64,000 nucleotides of DNA from Heliobacterium mobile (GCF_009720735.1 NZ_WNKU01000004.1:122272-186271), one strand, 5' to 3'; counted from the first letter of the stretch, positions 12,301 to 22,469 are shown. Translations and numbers: made by a program. Notes: generated by a model not told the origin, from the sequence alone.

Positions 12301-13273
12301 GCCAGACGATCTGGGCCGGATGACAAGGCTCCGTCTAATCCCCCTGGAACAACTGGGACGGCCCCGGATTGATGTCGTCGTCACCGTCTCCGGTATCTTC
12401 CGGGATATGTTCCAAAATCAGATGGAACTTCTCGACGAAGCCGTCAAAATGGCGGCCCGTGCCGAAGAACCGCTAGAGATGAATTATATTCGCAAACATA
12501 CCCTGGCGCAGGCTGAAGAAATGAATATTTCTATCGAGCAGGCGGCAACGCGGGTCTTCTCTAACGCTCCCGGCAGTTACGGCGGCAACGTGAACCAGAT
12601 GGTGGAAAACAGCGCCTGGGAAGAAGCCGGTGAGTTGGCCGACACCTTCATCAAGCGCAAAGGCTTCGCCTACGGAAAACAAGTTCGCGGAGAAGTAGCC
12701 GATGAGATCTATCGTTCAGCCCTCTCCAATGTAGACACGAGCTTCCAAAACGTGGACTCGTCAGAAGTGGGCATCGTCGATATCGACCATTATTACGAGT
12801 ACCTCGGCGGTGTGTCCGCAGCGGTCAAGAGCATTCGCGGCGAAAAACCGAATGTCCTCGTTGCAGACACGACGACACCGAAAGTACAGATTCGCAATAT
12901 CGAAGAAATGGTCCGTTTTGAAACCCGGACCAAGACCTTGAACCCGAAATGGTATGAAGGTATGCTCAAGCACGGCTACGAAGGGGTTCGCGAAATCCAG
13001 TCTCGGGTGGACAACACCTTTGGTTGGAGCGCCACGACCGAAGCCGTCGACAATTGGGTCTATGACGAAATCACAGAAGTTTATATCACCGACGAAAACA
13101 TGCGAAACCGGTTGAAAGAGCTGAATGCTCACGCTTTACGGGGCATTGTGCGCCGCCTTCTTGAGGCGAACAACCGCGGGTTCTGGGATGCCGATCCGGA
13201 TAAGCTCGAAAAACTCATGGAGATTTATCAGGATATAGAGGATGAAATCGAAGGGGTCAGCGTCCCGGCATAA
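9380..13273 (+). CDS. bchH: Magnesium chelatase subunit H
   Basis: Large porphyrin-binding catalytic subunit of Mg-chelatase (CobN/BchH family), 1297 residues, the normal size. Recognisable signatures are GGPASNDAESAV, HFGTHGALEFMPGHQVGL (about residues 590-610), and the C-terminal FNAPGSYG-like region (SNAPGSYGGNVN). GTG 9380 is preceded by AAGGGGGGATAACC. It completes the three-subunit chelatase encoded together here, and is the last bch gene of the run before an 87-nt gap to crtN. Confidence 0.97.
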   Translation: MSKKVMRFVHVYLERQICTAFSRSAETINRTQPIDIQITSFCVHELKEKVKIDEFRQAVLQADLLYVAHVFVDDIARTIADVIRNEGKQVPTVVCVNAMPELMKLTRMGGFAMGSDQSKEYTNILKRFKKNTDSDEGTGKKSGPPINTDVMMTLVKTVPKLLKYIPGKMQDLRAYMLCYLYWLNGSPKNLGNMLLMLAKQYFAPEADIQFDAPVEYAEEGIYHPDSDIWFPTRAEYEAWYKKHAPSDLRIGLIVLRTSLLAENHDHYDAVIRALEAKGLGVVPGIAKGLDYRKVVEEFFMGKGTEKKVDGVITLTSFSLVGGPASNDAESAVKVLKGLDVPYLSAIPLEFQTIDEWKRDLSGLNPVQVALNVAIPELDGLVAPTVYSGYPIHGGAKAIPIPDRIELLTERMRRMVQLRHKSNTDKKLGIVIFSFPPDKGNVGTAAYLDVFHSIYNLLHRLKDEGYSVEIPESREALIKAIIEDEESQLPSANLHVADRITVEQYEKLTPHWREIAETWGQPPGELNTDGQDLLIFGRHFGNVFIGVQPSFGYESDPIKLLFTRSASPHHGFMAFYRWLDKVYKADALLHFGTHGALEFMPGHQVGLTDACWPDRLLGPVPNFYLYSVNNPSEATIAKRRSAATLVSYLTPPAENAGLYKDLRDLKDLISMWGENRHNARGQSILETIIEKVLALHLDKDVPIPKEPGQEFIGKLYVYLTDLENRLIPTGLHILGEAPHAQTLGDYLMAISYFDRPELGVQSLAGLVSTALGSSFAEIERRSESGDQTAIEQLELVRETVHLGIQRMISEFLEKDERGGFRFLRTKSEVIAAKSMQEQLKAKVYQGFELDTASASKSFLYLQNVLKDIITAEEMNGICKVLSGHYAIPGPGGDPVRNPKTLPTGHNIHALDPQAIPTSVAIRAGQRVADMMLKKLHESSGNYPESIAVVLWGTDNIKTYGEGIAQAMALMGVQPMPDDLGRMTRLRLIPLEQLGRPRIDVVVTVSGIFRDMFQNQMELLDEAVKMAARAEEPLEMNYIRKHTLAQAEEMNISIEQAATRVFSNAPGSYGGNVNQMVENSAWEEAGELADTFIKRKGFAYGKQVRGEVADEIYRSALSNVDTSFQNVDSSEVGIVDIDHYYEYLGGVSAAVKSIRGEKPNVLVADTTTPKVQIRNIEEMVRFETRTKTLNPKWYEGMLKHGYEGVREIQSRVDNTFGWSATTEAVDNWVYDEITEVYITDENMRNRLKELNAHALRGIVRRLLEANNRGFWDADPDKLEKLMEIYQDIEDEIEGVSVPA

Positions 13274-13360
13274 GGGACCGGTTGCCAATAGCCGCAATCT
13301 AGTGCCCCCAATGCAGCATAGATCTTCGACAAAAAAGCACTGATATGGGGTGTAATTGGC

Positions 13361-14914
13361 GTGAAACATACAGCAAAAAACCTGGGTAAAGTGATTGTGG
13401 TCGGATCGGGTGCCGGCGGCATGAGTGCCGCCGTGCGCCTAGCAAACCAAGGCTGGGACGTAACTGTTCTAGAAAAGGAAGCGACCCCGGGCGGCCGTTT
13501 GAGTGCCATTCAGGCCGAAGGATATAGCATCGATGTGGGCCCGACCATTATGATGATGAACGATGTGTTTCATCAATACTTTAAGGATCTGGGCCGGAAC
13601 ATTGAGGACTACCTGGACCTCGTCCGGGTGAACCCCTGCTACCACCTGCATTTTACTGACGGAACCTGTATGAAGCCGTCCATTGACCTAAAGGAATTGC
13701 TCGACGAAATCCGGTCCTTCAATCCTGACGATGTCGACGGTTACCTGAGATACTTAGCCCAGATTCACCGGCGCTACCAGGTGGCCCGCGAAAAATTCAT
13801 CGAAAAATCCTTTACCAAACCAAGCGATTTCTTCAACATCGATACACTTATCGGCATGATGCAGCTACGCACCTTGAACAACATGTACGATGACATCGCT
13901 CGCTTCATCAAGGACGAACGGTTACGCATCTCCCTGACCTTTCAAGCGATCTACCTGGGGGTATCGCCCTTTGATGCTCCCTCCATCTACACACTGATCG
14001 GTTACGTAGAGCACGGGCTGAGTGGTGTCTGGTATCCTAAGGGTGGCATGAACGCGATCACCCAGGCGCTGGTTAAGCTTTTGGGTGAGTTCGGCGGATC
14101 CTTGCGCGTGAATGCCGAAGTGGAGCAGATCCTCATCGAACAGGGTCGTGCTGTCGGCGTCCGTCTGGCGAATGGCGAAGTGCTTAAGGCTGATGTAGTC
14201 ATCTCGAACGCCGATTTTCCCTACACCATGGAGAATCTCGTTCCGGCGTCTCATCGAGGGAAATATACGCCCCAGAAACTAAACAGCATGGAAGTCACTT
14301 GCGGTGCCTTTATGCTCTATTTAGGTGTAAATCGCCGCTACGACAATTTGCATTTACACAATATCTATTTCACACCGGACTACAAGTACAGCATGGACGA
14401 GTTGTTTACTCGTCAACAACTCCCGCAAGATCCGGCCATGTATGTCTATCGGCCTACAAAATATGATGATTCTGTCGCCCCGCCGGGGAAAGATATCATC
14501 TATGTACTGGTCCCGGTCCCCAATCTCTCCAGCGGCATCGACTGGAAAAAAGAGACCCATCGCTATCGCGAACTGGTTATCAAGAAGCTGGAACGTCAAG
14601 GCGTGACCGACCTGAGCAAACATATCGAGTTTGAGCGTATTTACACGCCGGAAACTTTCCAGAATCGTTTCAACACGTACCAGGGAGCCGCTTTTGGTCT
14701 CGCACCTTCCCTTTTTCAGTCAGGCTATTTTCGTCCGCACATCAAATCGAAAGAAGTTCCCAATCTCTATTTCTCTGGTGCGAGCGTCCATCCCGGCGGA
14801 GGAGTACCGGTCGTTCTCGTCTGTGGGAAATTAGTTTCGGAACAAGTGCTGGCAGACCATAATTTAAGCTGGCAGCCGAAGATGATGACGGCAGGCTTGT
14901 CAGCCAGTTACTGA
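13361..14914 (+). CDS. crtN: Phytoene/diapophytoene desaturase (CrtN type)
   Basis: FAD-dependent carotenoid desaturase of the CrtI/CrtN family. The N-terminal dinucleotide-binding motif VVGSGAGGMSAAVRLA is at about residues 11-26 and the C-terminal family motif SGASVHPGGGVPVV near residue 475. Heliobacteria make the C30 carotenoid 4,4'-diaponeurosporene, so a CrtN role (desaturating diapophytoene) is inferred; sequence alone does not separate C30 from C40 use. GTG start; last gene of the pigment cluster, followed by a strong terminator. No crtM is in the window. Confidence 0.88.
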   Translation: MKHTAKNLGKVIVVGSGAGGMSAAVRLANQGWDVTVLEKEATPGGRLSAIQAEGYSIDVGPTIMMMNDVFHQYFKDLGRNIEDYLDLVRVNPCYHLHFTDGTCMKPSIDLKELLDEIRSFNPDDVDGYLRYLAQIHRRYQVAREKFIEKSFTKPSDFFNIDTLIGMMQLRTLNNMYDDIARFIKDERLRISLTFQAIYLGVSPFDAPSIYTLIGYVEHGLSGVWYPKGGMNAITQALVKLLGEFGGSLRVNAEVEQILIEQGRAVGVRLANGEVLKADVVISNADFPYTMENLVPASHRGKYTPQKLNSMEVTCGAFMLYLGVNRRYDNLHLHNIYFTPDYKYSMDELFTRQQLPQDPAMYVYRPTKYDDSVAPPGKDIIYVLVPVPNLSSGIDWKKETHRYRELVIKKLERQGVTDLSKHIEFERIYTPETFQNRFNTYQGAAFGLAPSLFQSGYFRPHIKSKEVPNLYFSGASVHPGGGVPVVLVCGKLVSEQVLADHNLSWQPKMMTAGLSASY

Positions 14915-14961
14915 TTCTAAGACCCGCTAAATCTAAACCATAAGATAAAACTTAACGCGTC

Positions 14962-14997
14962 AACGGTTGTGATCGCCCATCACAACCGTTTTTTTAT
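14962..14997 (+). terminator. Terminator closing the photosynthesis operon
   Basis: Perfect 12-bp stem AACGGTTGTGAT (14962-14973) pairing with 14979-14990, 5-nt loop, then a run of seven T. Confidence 0.92.
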
Positions 14998-15331
14998 AAA
15001 CAACAGTTTGCAACACAGCCTTTAGACTAAACAGGTAATGACATTTCGGTTTTTATGTACATACGGAATCAAAGCAACAATTATTAATACAACACCTCAA
15101 TATTATTACAAATCAGTTTGAAAAGCGAGACATTACCGACAATTTATTGCGCAAAATAAAATTTATCACCTTTGGGAATTATCAACAGGTCAATGCGCTC
15201 AGTTTGTAGGATTTTCTCGAAATATTTAGCGATATATCTTTGCATACCCGACAAGATTCGCCCCCCTGCAAATGTATAATGGTAAAAAATACCATTACAT
15301 TGTAGATTAGCTGTAAAGCGGGGGATGGGGC
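14998..15331. other. AT-rich intergenic region before spoIIE
   Basis: Non-coding between the crtN terminator and spoIIE. It holds the probable spoIIE promoter (listed separately) and an upstream AT-rich stretch in which I see no gene. Confidence 0.7.
15214..15297 (+). promoter_or_regulatory. Putative spoIIE promoter with Spo0A-box-like sites and a palindrome over the -10
   Basis: A TATAAT hexamer is at 15275-15280 without a clear -35 at 17 nt. TTCTCGAAA (15214-15222) matches the Spo0A consensus TTGTCGAAA at 8 of 9 positions, and CGACAA (15249-15254) is the core of a second, inverted site close to where a -35 would be. spoIIE of Bacillus is known to be Spo0A-activated. A perfect inverted repeat TAATGGTA-AAAAA-TACCATTA (15277-15297) overlaps the -10 and probable start point. 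Confidence 0.45.
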
Positions 15332-17932
15332 TTGTGGGAAGAGCCGACTGTGTATCCCTTTCGCCGGGAACGGGTGCCCGATTCTAAAAAAGCGAGTAAG
15401 CAAGAGCGCAAAACGAAAAAGGTAGGCTCCTCAAAGGGGAGAACACAAGGAAATGCGGTCCGAAGTTTTGCTGCTATGGTGTCGCTAGCACGTTCGGTAC
15501 AACAAGTGTACCACCGGGTCGGAGGGGTTACTCTTGGCGTACATAAACAATTACAAAAAGTTCTGGCAGAATTAAAAGAGCCGACACAGTGGGTTTGGTG
15601 GATAGTCTTCTTTTTATTGGCACGAGGGACCTTGCTTGGGGGATTGGCTGTAGCCGCACCGGCTGCTCTAGCAGTGATCGCCGCACGAAGGCCGGAGCGT
15701 CTGAACTGGAGTTTGTCAGCGGCCTTCGCCGGATGGCTTAGTTTGCGGGCATCTTGGTCCTATCCCTTAGGAATACCGGATGATCCGTTAGGTCTTCATC
15801 CGATCGCCCAACTGACGGCATGGATGGTCGCCGCTATGGGGTCGGTAGCTTTGATCCGCAAGCGTCAGTGGCCCCCAGTAGTCTTAGCGGGACTGACGGC
15901 AGCATCCCTATGGACGGTGGAAGGTTTCACGATGGCTTGGTTGACACCGTCCCTTTACGGGGGCATTCTAGTTGCCTTTGAAGGCCTCTTTGCGGCAGTA
16001 GCGACGATCATCTTCTCTACGGTGGAAAAAGCGATGCAAGGGAAGGCCGGCGATAGGCTAAATCAGGAAGAACTGACCTGTATCACCGTGATGGGACTGT
16101 TGATCCTCTTAGGCATTCCACTAGAACCCATATATGGGCTTTCCCTTCAAACGATTGCAGCGAATATCATTTTGTTGTTCAGCGCGTACCTCTTTGGAGC
16201 AGGTGGCGGAGCCGTCGGAGGCATTGCCGTAGGTTTGCTGCCTTCTTTGACTTCATTCGGGGCTCCGTCATCAATGGCGCTCTTTGCGTTGTCCGGTTTG
16301 TTAGCGGGAGTCTTTCGACCGTGGGCCAAGCCGGGCGTTCTTGGCGGTTTCTTTTTAGGGCATCTGCTGTTGTCTATCTATATGGGTGGCAGCCGGGAAG
16401 TACACCAAGCCTTATTCGAAGCGACTGTAGCAGGAACAGTGCTCTTTTTCTGGCCTGTATCATGGCTCCAGGTGCTTCGCAGGCGGATAACGAAGAGAGA
16501 CGCCGCGGCGAACGCTGCGTTAGAGTTGGAAAACAATCGAAAAAAGTTGGCCGGAAAATTGGAAGAGATGGGCCGCATGTTTGGACAATTGGCGGTTACT
16601 TTTGACGAAGTATCGCAGCCGGTTTCTCCGAATCCGGAAAAAATGCGAGAACCCTTATACGGAGCCATCGAAGAGCGGGTATGCAAACTCTGTTCCAGTT
16701 ATGGCTTGTGTTGGGAGCGCGATGCCGAACGTACACGGCAGTACTTGGAGGAACTCTTTAATCATATCGAGGAAAAAGGAATGGTCTCTTCCAAAGAGTT
16801 GACGCCGCAACTGGCTCGCCGCTGTGCTCGCCTGGGGGAACTTGCTGCAGCCATTTCCAGCTTGTTGGAGAGCATCGCCATAGATCGGTATTGGCGGCGT
16901 CGCCTGCAGGAGGGAAGAGGTCTTGTAGGCGCTCAGTTCCGTGGGCTTGCCGGTTGGATGGCTTCTTTAGTCAGAGAACTGGAGTCGACCCGGTCACCAG
17001 AAAAGATCATCGAACATCTGAGCAAGGCGCTACAGGAACGCGGGTTTCGCTTAAACAAGGCGAACATTTTTGACGAAGACGAAGATTGGCAACTTGATGT
17101 GGAAGGTCCTGGCTGTTCCGGCAGCTGGCCTTGCGCCGAGTACGCTGCGGCGATAGTAGCAGACATGCTAGGGAAGCCTATCATGGTGGGAAAGACCGAC
17201 TGCCACTCGACCGCTGCCTGCTATTTTGGTTTATTTCCTGCACAGCCCTACCGTTTAAACGTGGCTGTCGCTCAGACACCCCGATACGGCAGTGCCGTCG
17301 CTGGCGATAGCACTGGCTATTGGGATGGACCGGGAGGACGAAAGGTAGTCGCCTTGAGCGACGGTTCCGGCGTAGGTCCGCGAGCAGCGAGAGAAAGCGC
17401 TTCCACCCTCTCCATGCTGGAACATCTCTGTAGGGTGGGCATCTTCCCGGGGGAAGCGTTGCATTCAGTAAACTCGCTCGTTGCTCTGGCTACAGAAGAG
17501 GAATCTTTTGCGACGGTGGATATGGCCGTCATTGATGTATCCACGGCCGAGGCGGAGATTTTCAAACTCGGAGCTTCACCCAGTTACTTAAAGCGAGGAC
17601 AGCGAGTGCAAATTGTACAAAACTCCTCGTTGCCTCTGGGTATACTGAAGAACCTAGAAGTAGAATCGATCAACCTTTCGCTGTTGCCGGGAGATCGGCT
17701 GATTTTAGTGAGCGACGGTATCTTTGACGCTCGCCGTGAGCTAAATTCACAAGATTGGCTGATTCCGCTGTTGGAACAGTTGACCTTAGATGATGCCAAG
17801 GAACTCGCCCAGCGGATTTTGCAAGAAGCCCTGCAGCACAATGACGGCAAAGCCAAAGACGATGCCACCGTTGTCGTCATCGACCTACAGGGCCGAAGAG
17901 GCTCCTTCGAAGGAAGCGGTAAAACCGTTTGA
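15332..17932 (+). CDS. spoIIE: Stage II sporulation protein E (PP2C-type serine phosphatase)
   Basis: Membrane phosphatase that dephosphorylates SpoIIAA to release sigma-F and acts at the polar septum. The N-terminal third holds multiple hydrophobic segments (about residues 85-370). A central cytoplasmic region follows, including a CKLCSSYGLCW cysteine cluster. The C-terminal PP2C domain begins with VALSDGSGVGPRA near residue 675 and ends with KAKDDATVVVIDL. Length 866 matches the family (about 830). Start is TTG 15332 after GGGGGATGGGG; alternative starts are possible. Its adjacency to the pigment cluster confirms a spore-forming phototroph. Confidence 0.93.
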   Translation: MWEEPTVYPFRRERVPDSKKASKQERKTKKVGSSKGRTQGNAVRSFAAMVSLARSVQQVYHRVGGVTLGVHKQLQKVLAELKEPTQWVWWIVFFLLARGTLLGGLAVAAPAALAVIAARRPERLNWSLSAAFAGWLSLRASWSYPLGIPDDPLGLHPIAQLTAWMVAAMGSVALIRKRQWPPVVLAGLTAASLWTVEGFTMAWLTPSLYGGILVAFEGLFAAVATIIFSTVEKAMQGKAGDRLNQEELTCITVMGLLILLGIPLEPIYGLSLQTIAANIILLFSAYLFGAGGGAVGGIAVGLLPSLTSFGAPSSMALFALSGLLAGVFRPWAKPGVLGGFFLGHLLLSIYMGGSREVHQALFEATVAGTVLFFWPVSWLQVLRRRITKRDAAANAALELENNRKKLAGKLEEMGRMFGQLAVTFDEVSQPVSPNPEKMREPLYGAIEERVCKLCSSYGLCWERDAERTRQYLEELFNHIEEKGMVSSKELTPQLARRCARLGELAAAISSLLESIAIDRYWRRRLQEGRGLVGAQFRGLAGWMASLVRELESTRSPEKIIEHLSKALQERGFRLNKANIFDEDEDWQLDVEGPGCSGSWPCAEYAAAIVADMLGKPIMVGKTDCHSTAACYFGLFPAQPYRLNVAVAQTPRYGSAVAGDSTGYWDGPGGRKVVALSDGSGVGPRAARESASTLSMLEHLCRVGIFPGEALHSVNSLVALATEEESFATVDMAVIDVSTAEAEIFKLGASPSYLKRGQRVQIVQNSSLPLGILKNLEVESINLSLLPGDRLILVSDGIFDARRELNSQDWLIPLLEQLTLDDAKELAQRILQEALQHNDGKAKDDATVVVIDLQGRRGSFEGSGKTV

Positions 17933-18047
17933 CGGTGGCAAATTCAGGAGAAGCTACGGGATAGGTGAAATTCGCCAAGGCGGGCAGGGAAAGGTAAGAT
18001 TGATGTAGAAATGATGAAGCTAAGCGTAAAGTTCGCGGTGAGACAGG

Positions 18048-19460
18048 GTGAACCATTTGCTACAGCGATTTTCTCAATCCCTTTGCCGGCTTGGGATCAA
18101 TAAGCCTAGAGAAAGAATCGTAATCGCCCTATCGGGCGGAGCCGATTCAGTCTGCTTGCTCCTGTTGTTCAAAAAAGTATCCCCTCAATTTGGCATTGAA
18201 CTGGCTGCAGCCCACTATAACCACGGCATGCGAGGAAAAGAGTCTGATGAAGACGCCGCCTTTGTGGCTGAGCTTACCAACCGGCTGCAAGTGCCGCTGT
18301 TTTTAGAGACGGCGCCGTTAAAATGGTGGCAACAAGAACCGGGAACAAAGATGGAGGCGGCTCGCCGCCTGCGCTATGACTTCCTCTCTCGCTCGGCCGA
18401 GCAGGCAGGAGCCCGGTGGATTGCACTCGCCCACCATGCCGACGATATGGCTGAGACCGTGCTATTTCACATGCTTCGCGGCAGTGGAATTAAGGGGTTA
18501 AGTGGAATACCGGCGAAACGGGGACCCTTCGTACGCCCGCTGCTTCCTTTTCGACGGAAAGAGCTAGAAGAGTTCTTAAAGGCGGAAGGGCAACATTGGC
18601 GTCATGACAGCAGCAACGATTCTGATGTCTATACGCGAAATCGGATACGTCATCAGATCATGCCGGCGTTGCTGTCTTTTAATCCTAAGTTGGTAGAGAC
18701 ACTCTGTCGGAACGCCGATCTACTACGCGCTGATGCAGAATTCCTAGACAGGGAGTGTGAACTCGTCTACGGTCAGGTACAGCAGGAGGAAGGCCTGAAA
18801 GTTCAAGCGCTCGTCGACCTCCCCCTTGCCCTTCGACGGCGGGTCCTCCGTCGATTCCTCGAACCAGAAAACCCGGGTTCGGAAAAGACCGATGCGATTC
18901 TGGAGCAACTCCAAAAAAACTTCGGCCGAAGCAAAATCGTCGATCAGGTTGGGGGAAAGTACTTAATCAATGAGGGCGGTATTCTTCGGAGTTACGAAGA
19001 ATTGCCCTGGCTGGAGAACCAAGACTTCTTTTATCCGATTGCTATCCCCAAGGAGAAGAATCATTCGGTACGGTTGGAGGTACCGGAAGCGGAAGGCAGT
19101 CTCGAAGTAACGCTCAGCACAAAGAAGCCTGTAAGTCTGATGCATGACGAGGGGCCGCCGTCCAAGCCGATGAAGACAGCCTTACAATTAAAAGCGGAGG
19201 TGCTCCAGCGGGGTCCGCTCTCGATTCGCAACCGTAGGCCGGGCGATTGGCTTTCCTTGGCGGGTCGAGCCGGAAGGAAGAAGCTCAAAGAGTTCTTTAT
19301 TGACAAAAAAATCCCAAGGCAACTCCGTGACCGAATTCCCTTACTGACATCAGGAGAGGAGGTTCTTTGGGTAATCGGTTGCTGGACCGGTTGTCACGAT
19401 ACCATCGATCAACCGGGACAAGACGTGATAACGTTTCAATGGTATGGCAAAACTATTTGA
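18048..19460 (+). CDS. tilS: tRNA(Ile)-lysidine synthase
   Basis: Modifies C34 of the AUA-reading tRNA-Ile to lysidine with ATP. The PP-loop motif [14 protein letters not shown] lies at about residues 27-40, and the family signatures [10 protein letters not shown] and [19 protein letters not shown] are present. The C-terminal TilS domain ([25 protein letters not shown]) is also present. Length 470 is normal. The GTG start at 18048 has only a weak ribosome binding site, so the exact start is uncertain. The spoIIE-tilS-ftsH order is common in Firmicutes; the hpt gene often found between tilS and ftsH is absent. Confidence 0.94.
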
Positions 19461-19585
19461 TATGCTGAACGATTCTATGCTAAAATGACTAGGAATGGCT
19501 GAAATTTCCCATTAACTCGCTGCCAGTTCGCCCGTAAAACTTAGAACTTTGCGGAGCGTGCCGGAACAGTGGGAGGAGGTTACAC

Positions 19586-21391
19586 GTGAGCCGGATTGTC
19601 AAAAACCTGGCAATATATATCCTCATCGTTCTCTTGGCCATCTCCGTATTACGGGTGACCAAGACACCGGAACCTGCGCAGGAACCCATCTCGTACACTC
19701 AGTTTTATCAGTTGCTGGTGACGGATCAGATTAAAGAACTGAACGCAATCAGCGAACGGGACCGCACAGAGATTACCGGCGTGAAAAAAGACGGAAATCG
19801 ATTTACCACCATTGGACCTGTTGATATCAAACGCATCACCGATATTGTGCTGGACAAACAGATTCCCTTTACCCAAAAGCCTGCTCCTGAGCCACCTTGG
19901 TGGACCGGATTATTCTCGACACTGCTCCCCATCCTGGTACTCGTCGGACTTTTCTTCTTCATGATGCAGCAGACCCAGGGCGGCGGCTCGCGGGTGATGC
20001 AGTTCGGTAAAAGCCGGGCGAAACTGCATACGGATGATAAGAAAAAGGTCACCTTCGAAGACGTGGCTGGTGCGGACGAAGTGAAGGAAGAGCTTCAGGA
20101 AGTCGTTGACTTTCTGAAACACCCGAAAAAATTTGTGGAGTTGGGAGCGAAGATCCCCAAAGGGGTATTGCTCTTTGGGCCTCCCGGAACCGGGAAAACC
20201 TTGCTGGCTCGCGCCGTCGCTGGTGAAGCCGGAGTTCCCTTCTTCAGCATCTCCGGTTCTGACTTTGTGGAAATGTTCGTCGGTGTTGGCGCATCACGGG
20301 TTCGCGATCTCTTCGAACAAGCGAAGAAGAACTCCCCCTGTATCGTCTTTATCGATGAAATCGACGCTGTCGGTCGTCAACGGGGCGCCGGCTTAGGCGG
20401 CGGTCACGATGAACGCGAACAGACCCTAAACCAACTGCTCGTTGAAATGGATGGCTTCTCCGCCAATGAGGGCATCATCATCATCGCAGCTACCAACCGC
20501 CCGGACATCCTCGATCCAGCGCTGTTGCGTCCCGGTCGATTTGACCGGCAGATCGTTGTCGATCGTCCGGACATTCGTGGACGGAAAGAGATCCTCGGAG
20601 TTCACGTCAAAGGCAAGCCCCTCGATGAAACGATCGACCTTGACGTATTGGCCCGCCGGACCCCCGGCTTTACAGGTGCTGACCTGGCCAACATGGTGAA
20701 TGAAGCAGCACTGCTGGCCGCTCGCCGAGGCACGAAAAAAGTAGGCATGCACGAGATGGAAGATGCCATTGAACGGGTCATCGCCGGACCTGAGAAAAAG
20801 GCAAGGGTAATCAGCGAATTCGAGAAAAAACTGGTCAGTTATCACGAAGCTGGCCACGCTCTGGTAGGCGGTTTGTTGGAACATACCGATCCGGTTCACA
20901 AAATCTCGATCATTCCTCGAGGTCGGGCCGGCGGATATACCTTGTTGCTTCCCGAGGAAGATCGTCATTACATGACCAAGTCCCACCTGCTCGATCAGGT
21001 CACCATGCTTTTAGGCGGCCGTGTGGCAGAAGCGATTGTGCTGAAAGAGATCTCTACCGGCGCCTCGAACGACCTGGAACGGGCGACCGATCTGGTCCGT
21101 AAGATGATCACCGAATACGGCATGTCTGAAGAACTCGGTCCCTTGACCTTCGGACACAAGCAAGAACAAGTCTTCTTAGGTCGGGATTTGGCCCGTGATC
21201 GGAACTACTCCGAAGCGGTCGCCTTCTCTATCGACAAAGAAGCTCGCCGGATCATCGAAGAATGCTACGGCAAAGCCAAAAAGATTCTCGAATCCAATGC
21301 AGATAAACTGCACCTCATCGCTCAGACGCTGATGGACAAAGAAACCATCGAAGCATCGGAGTTTACGGAACTCATGAAAAAGGTATCCTAG
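19586..21391 (+). CDS. ftsH: ATP-dependent zinc metalloprotease FtsH
   Basis: Membrane-anchored AAA+ protease for quality control. TM1 is near residues 5-22, an extracytoplasmic segment follows, and TM2 is near 110-130. Walker A GPPGTGKT is at residues 198-205, Walker B is [11 protein letters not shown], the second region of homology is [20 protein letters not shown], and the zinc site HEAGH starts at H420. Length 601 is usual. GTG 19586 is preceded by GGGAGGAGG. A terminator follows directly. Confidence 0.97.
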   Translation: MSRIVKNLAIYILIVLLAISVLRVTKTPEPAQEPISYTQFYQLLVTDQIKELNAISERDRTEITGVKKDGNRFTTIGPVDIKRITDIVLDKQIPFTQKPAPEPPWWTGLFSTLLPILVLVGLFFFMMQQTQGGGSRVMQFGKSRAKLHTDDKKKVTFEDVAGADEVKEELQEVVDFLKHPKKFVELGAKIPKGVLLFGPPGTGKTLLARAVAGEAGVPFFSISGSDFVEMFVGVGASRVRDLFEQAKKNSPCIVFIDEIDAVGRQRGAGLGGGHDEREQTLNQLLVEMDGFSANEGIIIIAATNRPDILDPALLRPGRFDRQIVVDRPDIRGRKEILGVHVKGKPLDETIDLDVLARRTPGFTGADLANMVNEAALLAARRGTKKVGMHEMEDAIERVIAGPEKKARVISEFEKKLVSYHEAGHALVGGLLEHTDPVHKISIIPRGRAGGYTLLLPEEDRHYMTKSHLLDQVTMLLGGRVAEAIVLKEISTGASNDLERATDLVRKMITEYGMSEELGPLTFGHKQEQVFLGRDLARDRNYSEAVAFSIDKEARRIIEECYGKAKKILESNADKLHLIAQTLMDKETIEASEFTELMKKVS

Positions 21392-21397
21392 CCCGAT

Positions 21398-21440
21398 AAC
21401 CGGGGGCTGGGGCCATACGGCTCATGCCCCTGGTTTTTTA
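21398..21440 (+). terminator. ftsH terminator
   Basis: A 10-bp stem AACCGGGGGC (21398-21407) with GCCCCTGGTT (21426-21435), one G-T wobble, followed by a T run. Confidence 0.85.
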
Positions 21441-21483
21441 ATAGGGAATTCCAAGAATCTTGTGAAAAAGGGGAACAAGCAGA

Positions 21484-21933
21484 ATGGAACGCACTTATCT
21501 GATGATCAAACCCGACGCAGTGCAGCGGGGCCTTATCGGCGAAATCGTAAGCCGTTTTGAGAAAAAAGGCTTCAAACTGGTCGCCATGAAGTTCCTCCGA
21601 CTGACCAAAGAAATGGCTGAAAAACACTATGCCGAACACGTAGGAAAACCCTTCTTTGCCGGCCTTGTTGAATACATCATCTCCGGTCCGGTTGTGGCCA
21701 TGTGCTGGGAAGGGAAAGATGTCGTCACTGTCTCCCGCGAAATGATGGGTGCGACCAATCCGGCGAAAGCTGCGCCCGGAACCATCCGTGGAACCTTCGC
21801 TGTCGACATTGGACGGAACGTCATCCATGGTTCTGATTCGCCCGAATCGGCTGAACGGGAATTGGCCATCTATTTCGATTCCTGCGAATTCGTAGAATGG
21901 GATCGGAGCGTCCAAGCCTGGATCGTCGAATAA
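21484..21933 (+). CDS. ndk: Nucleoside diphosphate kinase
   Basis: Transfers gamma-phosphate from ATP to nucleoside diphosphates through a phosphohistidine. The active-site histidine is H115 in [15 protein letters not shown], and the N-terminal [15 protein letters not shown] is typical. Length 149 is normal. Ribosome binding site AAAAGGGGA precedes ATG 21484. It stands alone between two terminators. Confidence 0.97.
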   Translation: MERTYLMIKPDAVQRGLIGEIVSRFEKKGFKLVAMKFLRLTKEMAEKHYAEHVGKPFFAGLVEYIISGPVVAMCWEGKDVVTVSREMMGATNPAKAAPGTIRGTFAVDIGRNVIHGSDSPESAERELAIYFDSCEFVEWDRSVQAWIVE

Positions 21934-21951
21934 GCCAATCCGTCTATATTG

Positions 21952-21980
21952 AAAGGACTCACTTACGTGGGTCCTTTTCC
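21952..21980 (+). terminator. ndk terminator
   Basis: Stem AAAGGACTCAC (21952-21962) pairing with GTGGGTCCTTT (21967-21977), one wobble, TTAC loop, followed by a short T-rich tail. Confidence 0.8.
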
Positions 21981-22469
21981 ATTATGATTTAATGAAGTCC
22001 GACTATCGCAGGCTCTCCTGCCAGGAGTTTGTAGGGGAAAGCATTTATAATTAAATGGGCTCAGGTTTTTGCAAGAAAAAATAATATTATGCACAAATAT
22101 AGCGATAACTACGTTTTATATACAGGTAAATTTTCGAGACGAATAGAAATAGTGAACACTATAACTTATTAAAGATGACTTTTTGCTTAGCAAATGGAAT
22201 CTATTAAAAAGAAGGATTTGGTAGAGAAAACGTAGAAAAGATTCGTAAGAAATAGATACGGTGCATATGATGAATATAGAGGGCCTGTCTATTTCAAAAA
22301 ACCTGAGAAAAACCTTTACAAATTGCGTACGAGTTCTATACTTAATGTTAAGATGCCACTTATTTAACTAGTTTGCCCAAGAGATTGACCTTTTCATCGC
22401 TGTTCGAATCAGGCTATAGTCGTCGCCGTCCAACATAGATATATGCGCAGAAAATCAAGGAGCGAATAC
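21981..22469. other. AT-rich intergenic region between ndk and the UbiB-like gene
   Basis: About 490 nt with no convincing ORF. A sigma-A-like promoter is visible at 22315-22342: TTTACA, 16-nt spacer, TATACT. It would give a leader of about 120 nt for the next gene. Nothing else recognised. Confidence 0.6.
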
